64,000 bases of DNA from CBDCYS01 sp965226245 (GCA_965226245.1 CBDDCL010000015.1:6448001-6512000); one strand, 5' to 3'. Numbered from the stretch's first letter, positions 52,622 to 61,983 are shown. Notes: generated by a model not told the origin, from the letters alone. Translations and numbers: made by a program.

Positions 52622-52989
52622 TCATCCTCCGTTCAATGGATTTTGAGTCTAATCTGTTTGTCTCACTTTTGGGGGCAAGTCCAGTAATGCCCGAAACAAG
52701 AACACGCGCCATTCAACTAAAACCCTCCGCGGAACTGCTAACTGAACAGTATTGGGGTTAGCCAGGGCTACGCCGGCCCGGAGGCCGGCGCGGCCCGCCG
52801 GGAGGCGCGCGCCACCTCAGGGCAGTTGGGCCCCCCTGTCTGCGGGATGTAGAAACTGCAAGCTGAGAGCTTGCGCCACGGTCACTTCGGGTTGGCGCTT
52901 GCTCAACGCGGGGAGGCAGCAGGAAGACTGCTCGGTTATTCGGTAACCTCTCGGGTATTCGGTAACCTAAAGAAGTTGTTTCCCGCTCC

Positions 52990-54495
52990 ATGGGCCCCCA
53001 AGCAAAAACGGAAGGCATCGTCTATCTCGTCGGCGCCGGGCCCGGCGACCCGGAACTAGTGACCGTTCGGGGCCTGCGCGCGATCGAATCAGCGGACGTG
53101 ATCCTTTACGACAACCTCGCTACGCCTGCGCTGCTGAGCCATGCTCCTCAGGGCGTGGAAACCAAATACGTAGGCCGCAAGAGGGCTGAGCGTGCCTATG
53201 CCCAGCAGCAGATCAACCAAATGTTGATCGACTACGCGCGAGCCGGCAAATGCGTGGTGCGGCTCAAGGGTGGAGACCCCTATCTTTTCGGGCGGGGCGG
53301 CGAGGAAGCCGAAGCTCTTGCTCATGCCGGGATTCGCTTCCAGGTCGTGCCCGGCGTTACGTCGGCCGCCGGAGTGGCGTCCTACTCCGGCGTTCCGCTG
53401 ACGCACCGCGACTTCGCTTCCGCGGCTACGTTTGTCACTGGACATGACCCCGGCCTGATCGACTGGAGCAAGCTCGGGAGCGCGGAAACGCTGGTCATCT
53501 TCATGGGGCTTACGACGTTCGGTGAGATCTCCCGGCGGCTGATCGAGGCCGGCCGGCCGCGGAACACTCCGGCCGTGGCGGTTCGTTGGGGGACTCGCGG
53601 TGATCAGCGAACCGTTGAAGGAACGCTGGGGACGCTGCCGGCCCAGATCCGCCAAAGCGGCCTCAAGCCTCCCGCTTTGATCATCGTCGGTGAAGTCGTT
53701 TCCCTTCGCGGGAAGCTGAATTGGTTCGAAAAGCTGCCGCTTTTTGGAGTCAGCGTCGTCGTCACCCGCGCCAAGGAGCAGGCCGCGGGTTTGTCCGCCC
53801 GTCTTCGTGACTTGGGGGCCGGCGTCATTGAGCTTGCCACCATCGAGACGCGTCCGCCCGAAGACTGGGGGCCGCTCGATCGGGCGATCGCCGGCCTTAA
53901 CACGTACGACTGGCTGATCTTCACCAGCGCCAACGGCGTGCGCTATTTCACGCAACGTCTCGACGCGGGGGCGGGTGATCTTCGTGATTTACGCGCCAAG
54001 ATCTGCGCCATCGGTCCGGCCACCGCGGATGCTGTCGAGTCATTGCATCTCAAGGTTGATTTGATGCCGGAAGAATACGTTGCCGAAAGCGTACTGGCGG
54101 CGTTCAGGCAGCACGACCTGGAAGGCAAGAAAATACTGCTGCCACGCGCGGCGGCGGCGCGAGATGTCATCCCGGTGGAGTTGCAGAAGCGTGGCGCCTC
54201 GATCGACGTCGTAGCGGCTTATCAGACTGTTCTGCCGGAAGCTTCGCGCTCGCTCGCTGAAAAGATTTTCAGCGCAGATGAAAAACCCGACTGGATCACG
54301 TTTACCAGCTCCTCCACGGTGAAGAATTTCGCCAAGCTGTGTCCCCCCGAGCGGCTCCAAGAGCGGCTCCAAGGAGTGCGCCTCGCTTCGATCGGGCCGG
54401 TGACGTCGCAAACGATTCGGGAGCTGGGTCTGAGCGTTGACGCCGAAGCCCGCGAATATACAGTGGGCGGGTTGGTGTCGATGTTGATCCCTTGA
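52990..54495 (+). CDS. cobA-hemD: Uroporphyrinogen-III C-methyltransferase / uroporphyrinogen-III synthase fusion
   Basis: 501 residues. The N-terminal half (5-245) is an SUMT: 'VYLVGAGPGDPELVTVRGLR' for SAM binding and 'RLKGGDPYLFGRGGEEAEAL'. The C-terminal half (about 255-500) is a HemD synthase: 'VVVTRAKEQAAGLSARLRDL' and 'DWITFTSSSTVKNFAKL'. The protein both closes the uroporphyrinogen III ring and methylates it at C2 and C7, toward siroheme or cobalamin. The fusion is common in several phyla. Confidence 0.95.
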   Translation: MGPQAKTEGIVYLVGAGPGDPELVTVRGLRAIESADVILYDNLATPALLSHAPQGVETKYVGRKRAERAYAQQQINQMLIDYARAGKCVVRLKGGDPYLFGRGGEEAEALAHAGIRFQVVPGVTSAAGVASYSGVPLTHRDFASAATFVTGHDPGLIDWSKLGSAETLVIFMGLTTFGEISRRLIEAGRPRNTPAVAVRWGTRGDQRTVEGTLGTLPAQIRQSGLKPPALIIVGEVVSLRGKLNWFEKLPLFGVSVVVTRAKEQAAGLSARLRDLGAGVIELATIETRPPEDWGPLDRAIAGLNTYDWLIFTSANGVRYFTQRLDAGAGDLRDLRAKICAIGPATADAVESLHLKVDLMPEEYVAESVLAAFRQHDLEGKKILLPRAAAARDVIPVELQKRGASIDVVAAYQTVLPEASRSLAEKIFSADEKPDWITFTSSSTVKNFAKLCPPERLQERLQGVRLASIGPVTSQTIRELGLSVDAEAREYTVGGLVSMLIP

Positions 54496-54971
54496 GCGGT
54501 TGAGCCGTGAGCGGCTCCGCGAGTTCTCCGGCGCCGCTGTCAAGTTTAGGCCGGTCTTGCCGATGATATTCGAGAGCGGCCATGGCGGCACGGCGCCTGA
54601 GTTTCTCATTTGGCGAGCGAACCATCCACGCACTCGTATTGCGCCAGCACCCGAAATTCCGCTGGAACGCGTTCCTGTGGGGAGCGGGTCTGAGCTTCGC
54701 CCACAGCTTCGCACGCCGCGCAGCCGCCGAACGCTGGCTCATTCGCCTGCTTAGGAAGCGATTCCCAACGCTCACGCACAATTCAGCCAGCGGCATCCCC
54801 CAACCATCCTCGTGCCAACCGCATGTCCCACGGCTTCATCGCGATGCGACTTACCGGGTGTAACCGCCCGTCTTCCAAACTCGCCTGTTCTGGCGGACGG
54901 GGATCGATCGTCCGCACGGCTATACCGGCTGAATGCCACTTTTTTTTCAAGGGCTTATGTCCCTTGAACTA
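54496..54971. other. Intergenic region with a doubtful small frame
   Basis: A rightward frame at 54582-54863 (93 codons) contains a protein-like middle part ('KFRWNAFLWGAGLSFAHSFA' and 'ERWLIRLLRKRF') but a poor end. I cannot decide whether it is a small membrane-associated protein or chance. Otherwise the stretch holds nothing recognised. Confidence 0.3.
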
Positions 54972-56568
54972 GCATTTTCCAATCCAAGGATGAGCCTGAA
55001 ATCGGTCGGGGCGTAGAAGGGCAGGCTGCAGGATGAGAATCTCCTTTCTGAGAGGATCGCAGGGCTTCGAGAGGGGAGGGGGGCAAGGGGGAGGGGGAAG
55101 CTGAGCACGGTCTTGGCCGCTGGACGAGAGTTTCTTGAGCTTCTCCTTCCCCCTCCCCTCAATGTCGAGTCCGGGGCCGTCAGGCCCCGCTCCCGACAGC
55201 GCTGTTCCCAGCAACGCTCTAGCGCCGCGAGCGGCAGGCGTCGAGCAGTTTTCTTTTGCGTTGTTGCATCCGCAGAGCGCATTCGGTATCGCTCATCCGC
55301 AGCGCCTGCTGCTGCAACCTGGCCGCGCTGACGCCTTCCTTCAAGCAGCTCTCCCAGTCTTGCAGCGAGACCAGTTTTTCGTAGGGCGTGCGATAGTCGT
55401 TGAGCCGGTAACGCCGTCGCCGCTTGCCGTTGTCGCTCAGCTCGATGGTGGCGAATCCGCAGGGACGGTGATAGTTCAAATACGGGTTGAAATCGGCCGT
55501 GTAAAAGCGCTGCACTTGGCCGGCGTGACGGGCGGCGATCGGTGCGTGTCCGATATGCTTGCGCACCACCGCGCCGTTCTTGCCTTCCACCAAAGCATTG
55601 TCGGTGGTGCGATTTGCCCGCGACTTGGTGAACTCTTGCACCAGTAATTTGTTCAGCAATTCCTTCACCCGGTGGTTGATAAACTCCGAGCCGTTGTCGG
55701 AATGAAAACCGAGGATACGGAAGGGGAATTGATGCAGCATCGCCTCCAAAACCGGCAATAAATGGGCCTCGGAGATGGTTTCGCAGCAGCCCACAATCTG
55801 CCATTGCGTGACCGTGTCGACGGCATTGATGTGATAAATCCCCTTGCCGCAGCCGCTGTCGCCCTGGTGCACCGTGTCGACCCGCAAGTGGCCCGGCTGG
55901 CCGTGCGGCTCGGGCTTGCGGCGCTCGCCGATGCTCACCGCCGAGGCGCGAGTCTGGGTGTGATGGACACGGTGTTCTCGATAGGCCCGGCTGCGCCGTA
56001 AGTTGTAGATATGAGAGGCCGAGATGGAAGCCAGTCGTTCGTAGTCGGCCCTGTTGTGGACCTCGTATTCGCGCTGCAGGATGCGGCGCACGGCCGGACC
56101 CGAAAGCCCTTCGTGGGCGCCATCGGTGTCGGCCAGCAGCTTGATATCGGAGGGTGTATAACGGCGCGGGAAGCGACGGCGCCACGAGGTTTGCGGCTCG
56201 ATGACGCCGCGCTCGCGCCAGCGGGCGATCAAACGGGTGATTTGCGCTTTGCTGAGCCCGCTGATCTTGACCAGATAGCGGCGCACGATTCCCTTGTCTT
56301 TTCTTGACAAACCCAGGTACTTTTGAGCGCGCAAGACGCCTTCGACCAGGCCATAAATCTGCTTGCGGCCGGTGCCGGCGAAGCTGAGATTGTTGCTGGC
56401 GCTGAGAAACTCTCGCATCTCGGCCAGGGTGAGACGTTCGGCATGCTGCATGGTGACTTGCATTCACCCGCATTGTGCCCTGACCCGACCTGATCATCTT
56501 CAGGCTCATCTTGTGTTGGAAACACATCCTCCCTTCAGGCTCATCTTGTATTGGACAACTCTGAACTA
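54965..56568 (-). mobile_element. Integrase-type insertion sequence (IS481-like), about 1590 bp
   Basis: The element runs from about 54972 to 56561, flanked by TGAACTA (54965-54971 and 56562-56568). Inverted ends share TCCAAT...GATGAGCCTGAA. The transposase-start end carries this motif twice in tandem (at about 56496-56519 and 56534-56556), the other end once. The target duplication and ends were found by eye, so a shift of a few bases is possible. Confidence 0.75.
55219..56463 (-). CDS. Integrase-catalytic-domain transposase
   Basis: 414 residues. The N-terminal half has helix-turn-helix segments ('LVKISGLSKAQITRLIARWRERG'). The catalytic half has the DDE triad in 'HLRVDTVHQGD' (Asp), 'LGFHSDNGSEFINH' (Asp) and 'DNALVEGKNGAVVRK' (Glu). 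This arrangement fits IS481- or ISNCY-type transposases with an rve fold. The frame is intact. Confidence 0.88.
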   Translation of the reverse strand: MQVTMQHAERLTLAEMREFLSASNNLSFAGTGRKQIYGLVEGVLRAQKYLGLSRKDKGIVRRYLVKISGLSKAQITRLIARWRERGVIEPQTSWRRRFPRRYTPSDIKLLADTDGAHEGLSGPAVRRILQREYEVHNRADYERLASISASHIYNLRRSRAYREHRVHHTQTRASAVSIGERRKPEPHGQPGHLRVDTVHQGDSGCGKGIYHINAVDTVTQWQIVGCCETISEAHLLPVLEAMLHQFPFRILGFHSDNGSEFINHRVKELLNKLLVQEFTKSRANRTTDNALVEGKNGAVVRKHIGHAPIAARHAGQVQRFYTADFNPYLNYHRPCGFATIELSDNGKRRRRYRLNDYRTPYEKLVSLQDWESCLKEGVSAARLQQQALRMSDTECALRMQQRKRKLLDACRSRR

Positions 56569-56616
56569 TATATCCAGCTCTCCGGTTTGATCTAATGGAG
56601 AGAGGAGGAGTCTTGC

Positions 56617-58485
56617 ATGGAAGCGACGCAAGTCCTAGAAGACGAACAGGTCGGGGTCCAGCGCAAGGCGGCGGTTGTCATTCGCTTCGCGGGTGATTCC
56701 GGCGACGGGATGCAGTTGACGGGGAATCAGTTTACAACGACCTCGGCCTTGCTGGGCAACGATATTGCGACGCTTCCGGACTTTCCGGCTGAGATCCGCG
56801 CGCCGGCGGGAACGGTTCCCGGTGTCAGCGGTTTTCAGGTGCAGTTTTCCTCGGAAGAGATTTTTACTCCCGGCGATGAGCCGGACGTGCTGGTCGTGAT
56901 GAACGCGGCCGCGCTGAAAGTCAACCTGTCCGCGCTGCGAAAAGGCCGCACGGTCATTGTCAACACGGACGGCTTCAACGCCGCCAATCTCTCGAAGGCC
57001 GGTTATCAGTCCAACCCTCTCGAGGATGGGACGCTCGACGGCTATCAGGCCATCCAGGTTCCCCTGACCACGAATACCACGAAGGTTTTGAAGGACTCGC
57101 CGCTTCAGAACCGGGCCAAGCAGCGCTCGAAGAATTTCTACGCTTTGGGCATCATGTATTGGCTCTACTCGCGGCCGATGGAGACGACCGAGCGCTGGAT
57201 CCAGAGGCAGTTCGCGAAAAGGCCCGATGTGGTCGAGGCGAACCTAACTACGCTGAAGGCCGGCTACGCCTACGCGCAGGCAAGCGAGCTGTTCCAAACG
57301 CAATACGAAGTTCCGGCGGCTCCGCAGGAGAGAGGCCTCTATCGCAGCATTACCGGCAACAAAGCCCTCTCACTTGGGTTTTACGCGGCATCGGTGAAGA
57401 GCGGCGTGCCATTGTTCATTGCGGCCTATCCGATCACGCCGGCTTCGGACATCTTGGCCGAGCTGGCCCGATTGAAGCCGCAAGGTGTCGTCACCATGCA
57501 GGCCGAGGACGAGATGGCCGCTGTCTGCGCCGCGATTGGCGCTTCGTTTGGAGGCCACCTTGGCCTGACCGTGACAAGCGGCCCGGGGCTCGCTCTGAAG
57601 GCCGAGGCCATGGGGCTGGCGATCACAACCGAGCTGCCGATCGTCGTGGTGGACGTGCAGCGAGGCGGCCCCAGTACCGGCCTGCCCACGAAAACGGAGC
57701 AGTCCGATTTACTGCAAGCCCTATTTGGGCGTAACGGAGAGTCGCCGATCGCGGTGATTGCCGCCCGTAGCGCCGCTGACTGCTTCGACACCGCTTTGGA
57801 AGCAGTGCGGATTGCGACCGAACACATGCTGCCGGTCGTGCTGCTTTCCGACGGCTACATCGCCAATGGATCGGAGCCTTGGAAGGTCCCAGGCGCGGAC
57901 ACAATTCCTGAAATTCCAGTGACCTTCCGCACGGATCCAGACGGGTTCCAGCCCTTCGTGCGCGACCCCGATACTCTTGCCCGGCCCTGGGCACGGCCGG
58001 GAACCCCGGGACTCGAGCACCGCATTGGCGGCCTGGAACACACGGATGGAGAAGGGAACGTCTCCTACGATCCCGTCAATCACCAGAACATGACCAATCT
58101 GCGCGCCGAGAAAGTGGCCCGCATCGCAAGAACGATCCCGCCGGCGATACCCTACGGCGCCGACTCCGGCGATTTGCTGGTCTTGGGCTGGGGCGGAACC
58201 TACGGGGCGCTCTACGCGGCGACCCGAGCCGCGCGAAAGAAGGGGATGAAGGTTTCGCACCTGCACTTGCGCCACCTCAACCCATTCCCAGCGAACCTCG
58301 GGGACGTGCTGCGGCGTTTCGCAAGGGTTCTGGTCGCGGAACTCAACATGGGCCAGCTCAATATGATCGTGCGCGCCCGTTTTCTGACCGATACATTAAA
58401 TCTCAATAAGGTGGAAGGGCAGCCCTTCACTGTCAGTGAAGTTCTGGCGGCGATCGAGAACGGCGTCCAAGGGATTGAACAATGA
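56617..58485 (+). CDS. korA: 2-oxoacid:ferredoxin oxidoreductase, fused gamma-alpha subunit
   Basis: 622 residues. The N-terminal gamma domain (about 18-205, 'VVIRFAGDSGDGMQLTGNQ') is fused to the alpha pyrimidine-binding domain (about 245-600, 'AYPITPASDILAELARL', 'VTSGPGLALKAEAMGLA'). With KorB it decarboxylates 2-oxoglutarate or a related oxoacid to the acyl-CoA while reducing ferredoxin. An AGAGGAGGAG ribosome-binding site is present. The next gene overlaps by 4 bp. The IS element ends about 50 bp upstream of the start, and may have displaced the native promoter. Confidence 0.95.
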   Translation: MEATQVLEDEQVGVQRKAAVVIRFAGDSGDGMQLTGNQFTTTSALLGNDIATLPDFPAEIRAPAGTVPGVSGFQVQFSSEEIFTPGDEPDVLVVMNAAALKVNLSALRKGRTVIVNTDGFNAANLSKAGYQSNPLEDGTLDGYQAIQVPLTTNTTKVLKDSPLQNRAKQRSKNFYALGIMYWLYSRPMETTERWIQRQFAKRPDVVEANLTTLKAGYAYAQASELFQTQYEVPAAPQERGLYRSITGNKALSLGFYAASVKSGVPLFIAAYPITPASDILAELARLKPQGVVTMQAEDEMAAVCAAIGASFGGHLGLTVTSGPGLALKAEAMGLAITTELPIVVVDVQRGGPSTGLPTKTEQSDLLQALFGRNGESPIAVIAARSAADCFDTALEAVRIATEHMLPVVLLSDGYIANGSEPWKVPGADTIPEIPVTFRTDPDGFQPFVRDPDTLARPWARPGTPGLEHRIGGLEHTDGEGNVSYDPVNHQNMTNLRAEKVARIARTIPPAIPYGADSGDLLVLGWGGTYGALYAATRAARKKGMKVSHLHLRHLNPFPANLGDVLRRFARVLVAELNMGQLNMIVRARFLTDTLNLNKVEGQPFTVSEVLAAIENGVQGIEQ

Positions 58486-59534
58486 GCGTGATGACGAACG
58501 GCAATCTTCAGACGATAGCTGAGCCGCCCAAGTATTCGAAGAAGGATTTCGTCTCGAATCAGACCGTGCGCTGGTGTCCCGGATGCGGCGACTACGCCAT
58601 TCTCGACGCCGTCCAGAAGTCGTTCGCGACACTGGGGATTCCCCACGAAAAGATAGTCGTGATCTCCGGGATCGGCTGCGCCAGCCGTTTTCCGTATTAC
58701 ATGAACACCTACGGATTCCACACGATTCACGGGCGTGCGCCGGCTTTTGCCACTGGACTCAAGGTAGCCCGTCCTGACCTCTCGGTTTGGGTCGTGACCG
58801 GAGATGGCGATGGCCTCTCGATCGGCGGGAATCATCTGCTCCACGCGATGCGGCGAAACATCGACCTCAAAGTGTTGTTGTTCAATAACCGCATCTACGG
58901 CCTAACGAAGGGGCAGTACTCGCCAACGTCGGAGGTGGGGAAGATAACGAAAACCTCGCCGTACGGATCAATAGATCGTCCCGTGCAGCCGGTGTCGATC
59001 GCGCTGGCGGCCGAGGCGACGTTCGTCGCTCGGGGCGTTGACGTTCACGGGGCGCACCTGCGCCAGATCATTGGGCGCGCCGCGGCTCACCGGGGATCCG
59101 CTTTCGTGGAGATTCTGCAAAACTGCAACATCTTCAACGACGGGGCTTTCGCGGACGTAACGGACCGCAAGAGCAGCGCGGAACACAAAGTGGAGCTGGA
59201 GCATGGCAAGCCCCTTATTTTCGGAGCCGCTGGCGATAAGGGAATCCGCCTTGACAAGAGTTTTGATCCGGTCGTCACCGCCGTCGGCGATAAGGGAGTG
59301 CCCGAGGAGGAACTGCTGCACCACGACGAAAAAACCCCGAATCCGTCGCTGGCTTACTTGTTGAGTCAGCTCGGCCCGCCTGAGTTTCCGACCCCGGTGG
59401 GTGTGTTTCGGGACGTGGAACAGGAAACCTACGATGGAGCGGTCCATCGTCAGATCCGTGAGGCCGGCCAAACGGCAACCGTCAAGGACCTGGACGCTTT
59501 GCTGCGAGAAGGCGACACCTGGGAAGTCGACTAG
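58482..59534 (+). CDS. korB: 2-oxoacid:ferredoxin oxidoreductase, beta subunit
   Basis: 350 residues carrying the thiamine diphosphate site 'VVTGDGDGLSIGGNHLLHAM...NNRIYGLTKGQYSPTS' and the cluster cysteines in 'WCPGCGDYAIL' and 'GIGCASRFPYY'. It pairs with the preceding subunit (ATGA overlap). No separate ferredoxin-like delta subunit is found, consistent with the KorAB two-subunit form. Confidence 0.95.
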   Translation: MSVMTNGNLQTIAEPPKYSKKDFVSNQTVRWCPGCGDYAILDAVQKSFATLGIPHEKIVVISGIGCASRFPYYMNTYGFHTIHGRAPAFATGLKVARPDLSVWVVTGDGDGLSIGGNHLLHAMRRNIDLKVLLFNNRIYGLTKGQYSPTSEVGKITKTSPYGSIDRPVQPVSIALAAEATFVARGVDVHGAHLRQIIGRAAAHRGSAFVEILQNCNIFNDGAFADVTDRKSSAEHKVELEHGKPLIFGAAGDKGIRLDKSFDPVVTAVGDKGVPEEELLHHDEKTPNPSLAYLLSQLGPPEFPTPVGVFRDVEQETYDGAVHRQIREAGQTATVKDLDALLREGDTWEVD

Positions 59535-59789
59535 CCGATCCCGCCGGCGCTGCGTGAGAGGACGAGTTGAGCCATTCATGGAGGCGGCGGGCTCGCGACG
59601 CGGTGCGCGCTGTCAGCGCGACGCGCCGAAAGGTCAGCAGCACTCACACGGAGCGTGATGTCCAACGGGCGCGCACTTCGCACAATGCTGGTTACGATGT
59701 TCGGGTCGGGAGTGGCGCGGGCAGCCCGTTGCGAAACCGCTCCTACGGTCACGGATCGCAAGCTATGTTCCTGAAAGCGGGTCTGATCA

Positions 59790-60353
59790 ATGAGTCAGCC
59801 CCCGTTGGAGGTGATGATGAGTGACGGCTACGAAGAAGATCTCGCGATGTACGAAGAGGCTCAAGGTCCAAAGAGAAAGCAGCTCGACAACCGTGCGCTG
59901 CTACAACCAGTAAGTGACATCAACTACCCGAAGGAGCCGGTTTGCTTTGGACCGGATGAGCGGCTGGGGAACGTACTCGATACGATGGCCAGCAGGCGCA
60001 TCGGCGCCGTTCTGATCGTTGAAAACGGCAAAATCGCCGGTATTTTCGCCGAGCGCGACTTGTTGATTCGGCGCCTTTACGAGGGCGGCGGCGTTGACCG
60101 GCCCGTGCGCGAGTTCATGACTCCCAATCCGGAATGCTTGACCCCCCATGACTCGATCGCATCCGCCCTCAATCGCATGGTTCAGGGAGGCTACCGGCAT
60201 ATCCCGCTAATCGATGCCTCAAGCGTTCCGGTGGGCGTGCTGGTCATGCGCGATATGGTGGGTTACATCGTGTCGTTCTTTGCCTCCGAGATGCTCAACG
60301 TCCCCCCGCACAGCGAGCACAATCCGCCCGACCGCCGTGCCGAAGGTGGCTAG
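59790..60353 (+). CDS. CBS-domain protein
   Basis: 187 residues if started at 59790. The ATGs at 59814/59817 stand right behind a GGAGGT box, so either start is possible. Two CBS motifs (about 48-105 and 112-170) form one Bateman module: 'LGNVLDTMASRRIGAVLIVENGKIAGIFAERDL' in parts, and 'MTPNPECLTPHDSIASALN'. Such modules bind adenine nucleotides and act as energy sensors. Its place behind korAB suggests a link to that enzyme, but about 255 bp separate them. Confidence 0.88.
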   Translation: MSQPPLEVMMSDGYEEDLAMYEEAQGPKRKQLDNRALLQPVSDINYPKEPVCFGPDERLGNVLDTMASRRIGAVLIVENGKIAGIFAERDLLIRRLYEGGGVDRPVREFMTPNPECLTPHDSIASALNRMVQGGYRHIPLIDASSVPVGVLVMRDMVGYIVSFFASEMLNVPPHSEHNPPDRRAEGG

Positions 60354-60538
60354 CTAAGTTTCAGAGAACTTCGTGCAGCCAGCCGGGGACAACGCCGAAT
60401 CCGGTGACATGAGAACCGCAGCCTGGAGCGCGCTTGCCGCCGGGCAAACCGGCATTTCCGAGGCAGGCTTCTGGTTCTTGACCGCTCAGCTTTAATCCTC
60501 CAGGCCGGCCGATCTGCGTCTGTCGGCCGCGCATGTGC

Positions 60539-60673
60539 TCACCAAGGCGCCCTTGAGCAGGGATCAACGCGGGAGGCCTTGAACTCCAGTTGATCGCCGG
60601 CTTTGATGCCGGCCTTGCGCTGGATGCTGGCAGGCGCCACCAACTGCTTTTTTTCTTTGAGAATGTCAGCCAT
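60539..60673 (-). pseudogene. AbrB-type antitoxin, truncated
   Basis: The ATG at 60673 starts 'MADILKEKKQLVAPASIQRK' and continues 'AGIKAGDQLEFKAS', the DNA-binding half of a SpoVT/AbrB antitoxin. After about 34 residues the sequence becomes unrelated and stops. The missing C-terminal half has the same character as the antitoxin end at 63821-64000, so both belong to one subfamily. Confidence 0.65.
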
Positions 60674-60785
60674 TGATTTTGAAAATGTTAAACGAGCTGT
60701 TGAGCCTGCACTGGAAGTGGAGCACACAGGCGGAAACCGTCAAGGCCGCCGAGCTTTAAGGCGCCAATTTGGAACCTTAAAGACT

Positions 60786-60962
60786 TCTGGATGTCTGGAC
60801 TTTTGAAAGACTGCCTCGGCTTCCCTGTCCGATCAAGCTGGCGCTGAACAGGGCCCATACAAGTTGACCCCAGCCCGGCTTCACTTCGCGGCCGGGCCGG
60901 CCGAATTCCCAGGCGGAAAACCATTGGCCGGACCCCGGAAATCGCTCAGAGAGGCTCTCAGG
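60786..60962. repeat. 177-bp direct repeat, copy 1
   Basis: It matches 63026-63202 with roughly ten differences by eye, same orientation. It begins 'tctggatgtctggactttt' and ends at 'gctcagagaggctct'. An internal palindrome GGCCGGGCCGGCC lies near its middle. No duplication of the target was found. Confidence 0.8.
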
Positions 60963-61139
60963 TCCGGACCCCGCGAACAAGTCAGAATCCCGTGTAAGCA
61001 GATCGTCACGATGGAACTATCCGCCGTGTCGCTGATGCCCGACGGCTTTGACAAAGACCTCAGCCCCCAAGAGCTCACGGATCTGCTGGCGTTTCTGCAG
61101 GCCCAAAAATCCAGGAACTCCGTTACGGCGAGTGACTAG
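60963..61139 (+). pseudogene. C-terminal fragment of a heme-binding cytochrome-type protein
   Basis: The stretch 'VRIPCKQIVTMELSAVSLMP' and 'DGFDKDLSPQELTDLLAFLQ' resembles the end of large CxxCH heme-binding proteins of Planctomycetes and Acidobacteriota. There 'SLMP-G-(F/L)DK-L-(S/T)-QEL-DL-AFL' is typical. No heme motif or start is left upstream, where the 177-bp repeat begins. Confidence 0.55.
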
Positions 61140-61274
61140 GGCGATATCCACGTTCACGTGGCCTGGTGTGTAATTTCTTGGACATGGCAATTGAGCTATC
61201 GGGCAATTGGCAGGACCAGCGCCACTTGACTCTTCGACGCCCGTCACCACCAGGAACCTAGCGTACCCTACGAG

Positions 61275-61796
61275 CTAGGCCTCCTCCAGCAGTTGGTCAA
61301 TTCTTTCGATCGAGAATCGCCACGCCTCGGGAATGCGCTCCGAGCTTCCCGCAGCTTTCGCACGTGGTCCCCACGTGTGCGCCTCATACAGAATGGTCTC
61401 GCCGCGACCGCCCGCAGTAGACCGTAAGCGCTCAGCGATCTCTGCGGGTGTTGCCAGATACACCCGAGGTGATTCGTTGGGCTTCACGCCCTTGAATTGC
61501 ACAAAGCAGAACACCGTTCGCGGGTTGTGGCGCGCGAGCCACGTCTTAATCGCGGCATGGTAGTCCGCGTTCTTGAGAAACGATTGGGTAAGACCCCACT
61601 TGCCGTCTTGGCTCCCCTTGACGGAGATCTTGAGGATGTGATCGCCCTTAACGACCACCAGGTCGTACTCAGGCTGATTGGCGCCGTACTGTACGGACAC
61701 GTCAAGGCCCGCCCGCGCAAAAAGTGCGGCGGCAAACGCTTCGGCAGCAACTCCGACGTGCCATGAACTGATCTTCTCTTGTTTCTTTTTTGGCAC
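61275..61796 (-). CDS. PD-(D/E)xK nuclease-like protein
   Basis: 173 residues from the GTG at 61796; an ATG at 61847 would add 17 residues. The pattern 'GVAAEAFAAALFARAGLDV', then 'QPEYDLVVVKGDHILKISVKGSQDGKW' (split here) gives Glu-Asp-x-K typical of the restriction-endonuclease fold. The rest ('WLARHNPRTVFCFVQFKGV', 'RVYLATPAEIAERLR') fits small DUF4365/VRR-like nucleases. The role could be DNA repair or defence; no methyltransferase is adjacent. Confidence 0.65.
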   Translation of the reverse strand: MPKKKQEKISSWHVGVAAEAFAAALFARAGLDVSVQYGANQPEYDLVVVKGDHILKISVKGSQDGKWGLTQSFLKNADYHAAIKTWLARHNPRTVFCFVQFKGVKPNESPRVYLATPAEIAERLRSTAGGRGETILYEAHTWGPRAKAAGSSERIPEAWRFSIERIDQLLEEA

Positions 61797-61966
61797 AGAC
61801 CTACTGCTTATTCGATAATCCACGAAGGCTATCCGGTTCAAGACCATGGTAACTCAATAGATAAGGGGTTTTCAGCTCTTCCGACGATGCGGAGGAGGGC
61901 CTCTGACATCTATGCTCAACCACCGCCGCCCAGGTGAGGGCCCTTAAGGAAGAAGGGGATGAAAAA

Positions 61967-61983
61967 CCGCCCTAAAAGGGCGG
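61967..61983 (-). terminator. Intrinsic terminator behind the ORF6N gene
   Basis: Read on the minus strand it is a perfect 6-bp GC stem (CCGCCC/GGGCGG) with a 5-nt loop, followed by five T residues. It lies about 70 bp after the original end of the ORF6N gene. Confidence 0.75.

Larger units (their letters stand above)
51151..52683 (-). mobile_element. IS3-family insertion sequence
   Basis: 1533 bp with terminal inverted repeats TGGACCTGCCCCC... and the complement of ...GGGGGCAAGTCCA, both continuing to TGAGACAAA. The target duplication is GTA (51148-51150 and 52684-52686), as usual for the IS3 family. It holds orfA and orfB on the minus strand. About 250 bp between the orfB stop and the left end carry no gene. 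Confidence 0.92.
50967..52761. mobile_element. MITE family A, copy 3, split by an IS3-family element
   Basis: The outer ends are at 50971 and 52757, flanked by TTAG at 50967-50970 and 52758-52761. Removing the IS3 element plus one GTA leaves 251 bp that align along their whole length with copy 2. Confidence 0.88.
60354..61274. other. Accessory strip with gene fragments and a direct repeat
   Basis: There is no intact gene. It contains the AbrB antitoxin fragment (60539-60673), copy 1 of the 177-bp direct repeat (60786-60962) and a cytochrome-like C-terminal fragment (about 60963-61139). Each is described separately. Confidence 0.5.

Noticed and set aside
54947..56527. A 526-codon leftward frame over the IS element
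   Set aside because: It runs in another frame over the transposase gene and shows none of the DDE motifs. The 414-residue frame is the real transposase.
60361..60538. Leftward frame ending in a Gly/Pro-rich segment
   Set aside because: It looks slightly protein-like at its end, but no family or start site could be recognised, so it is not listed as a gene.
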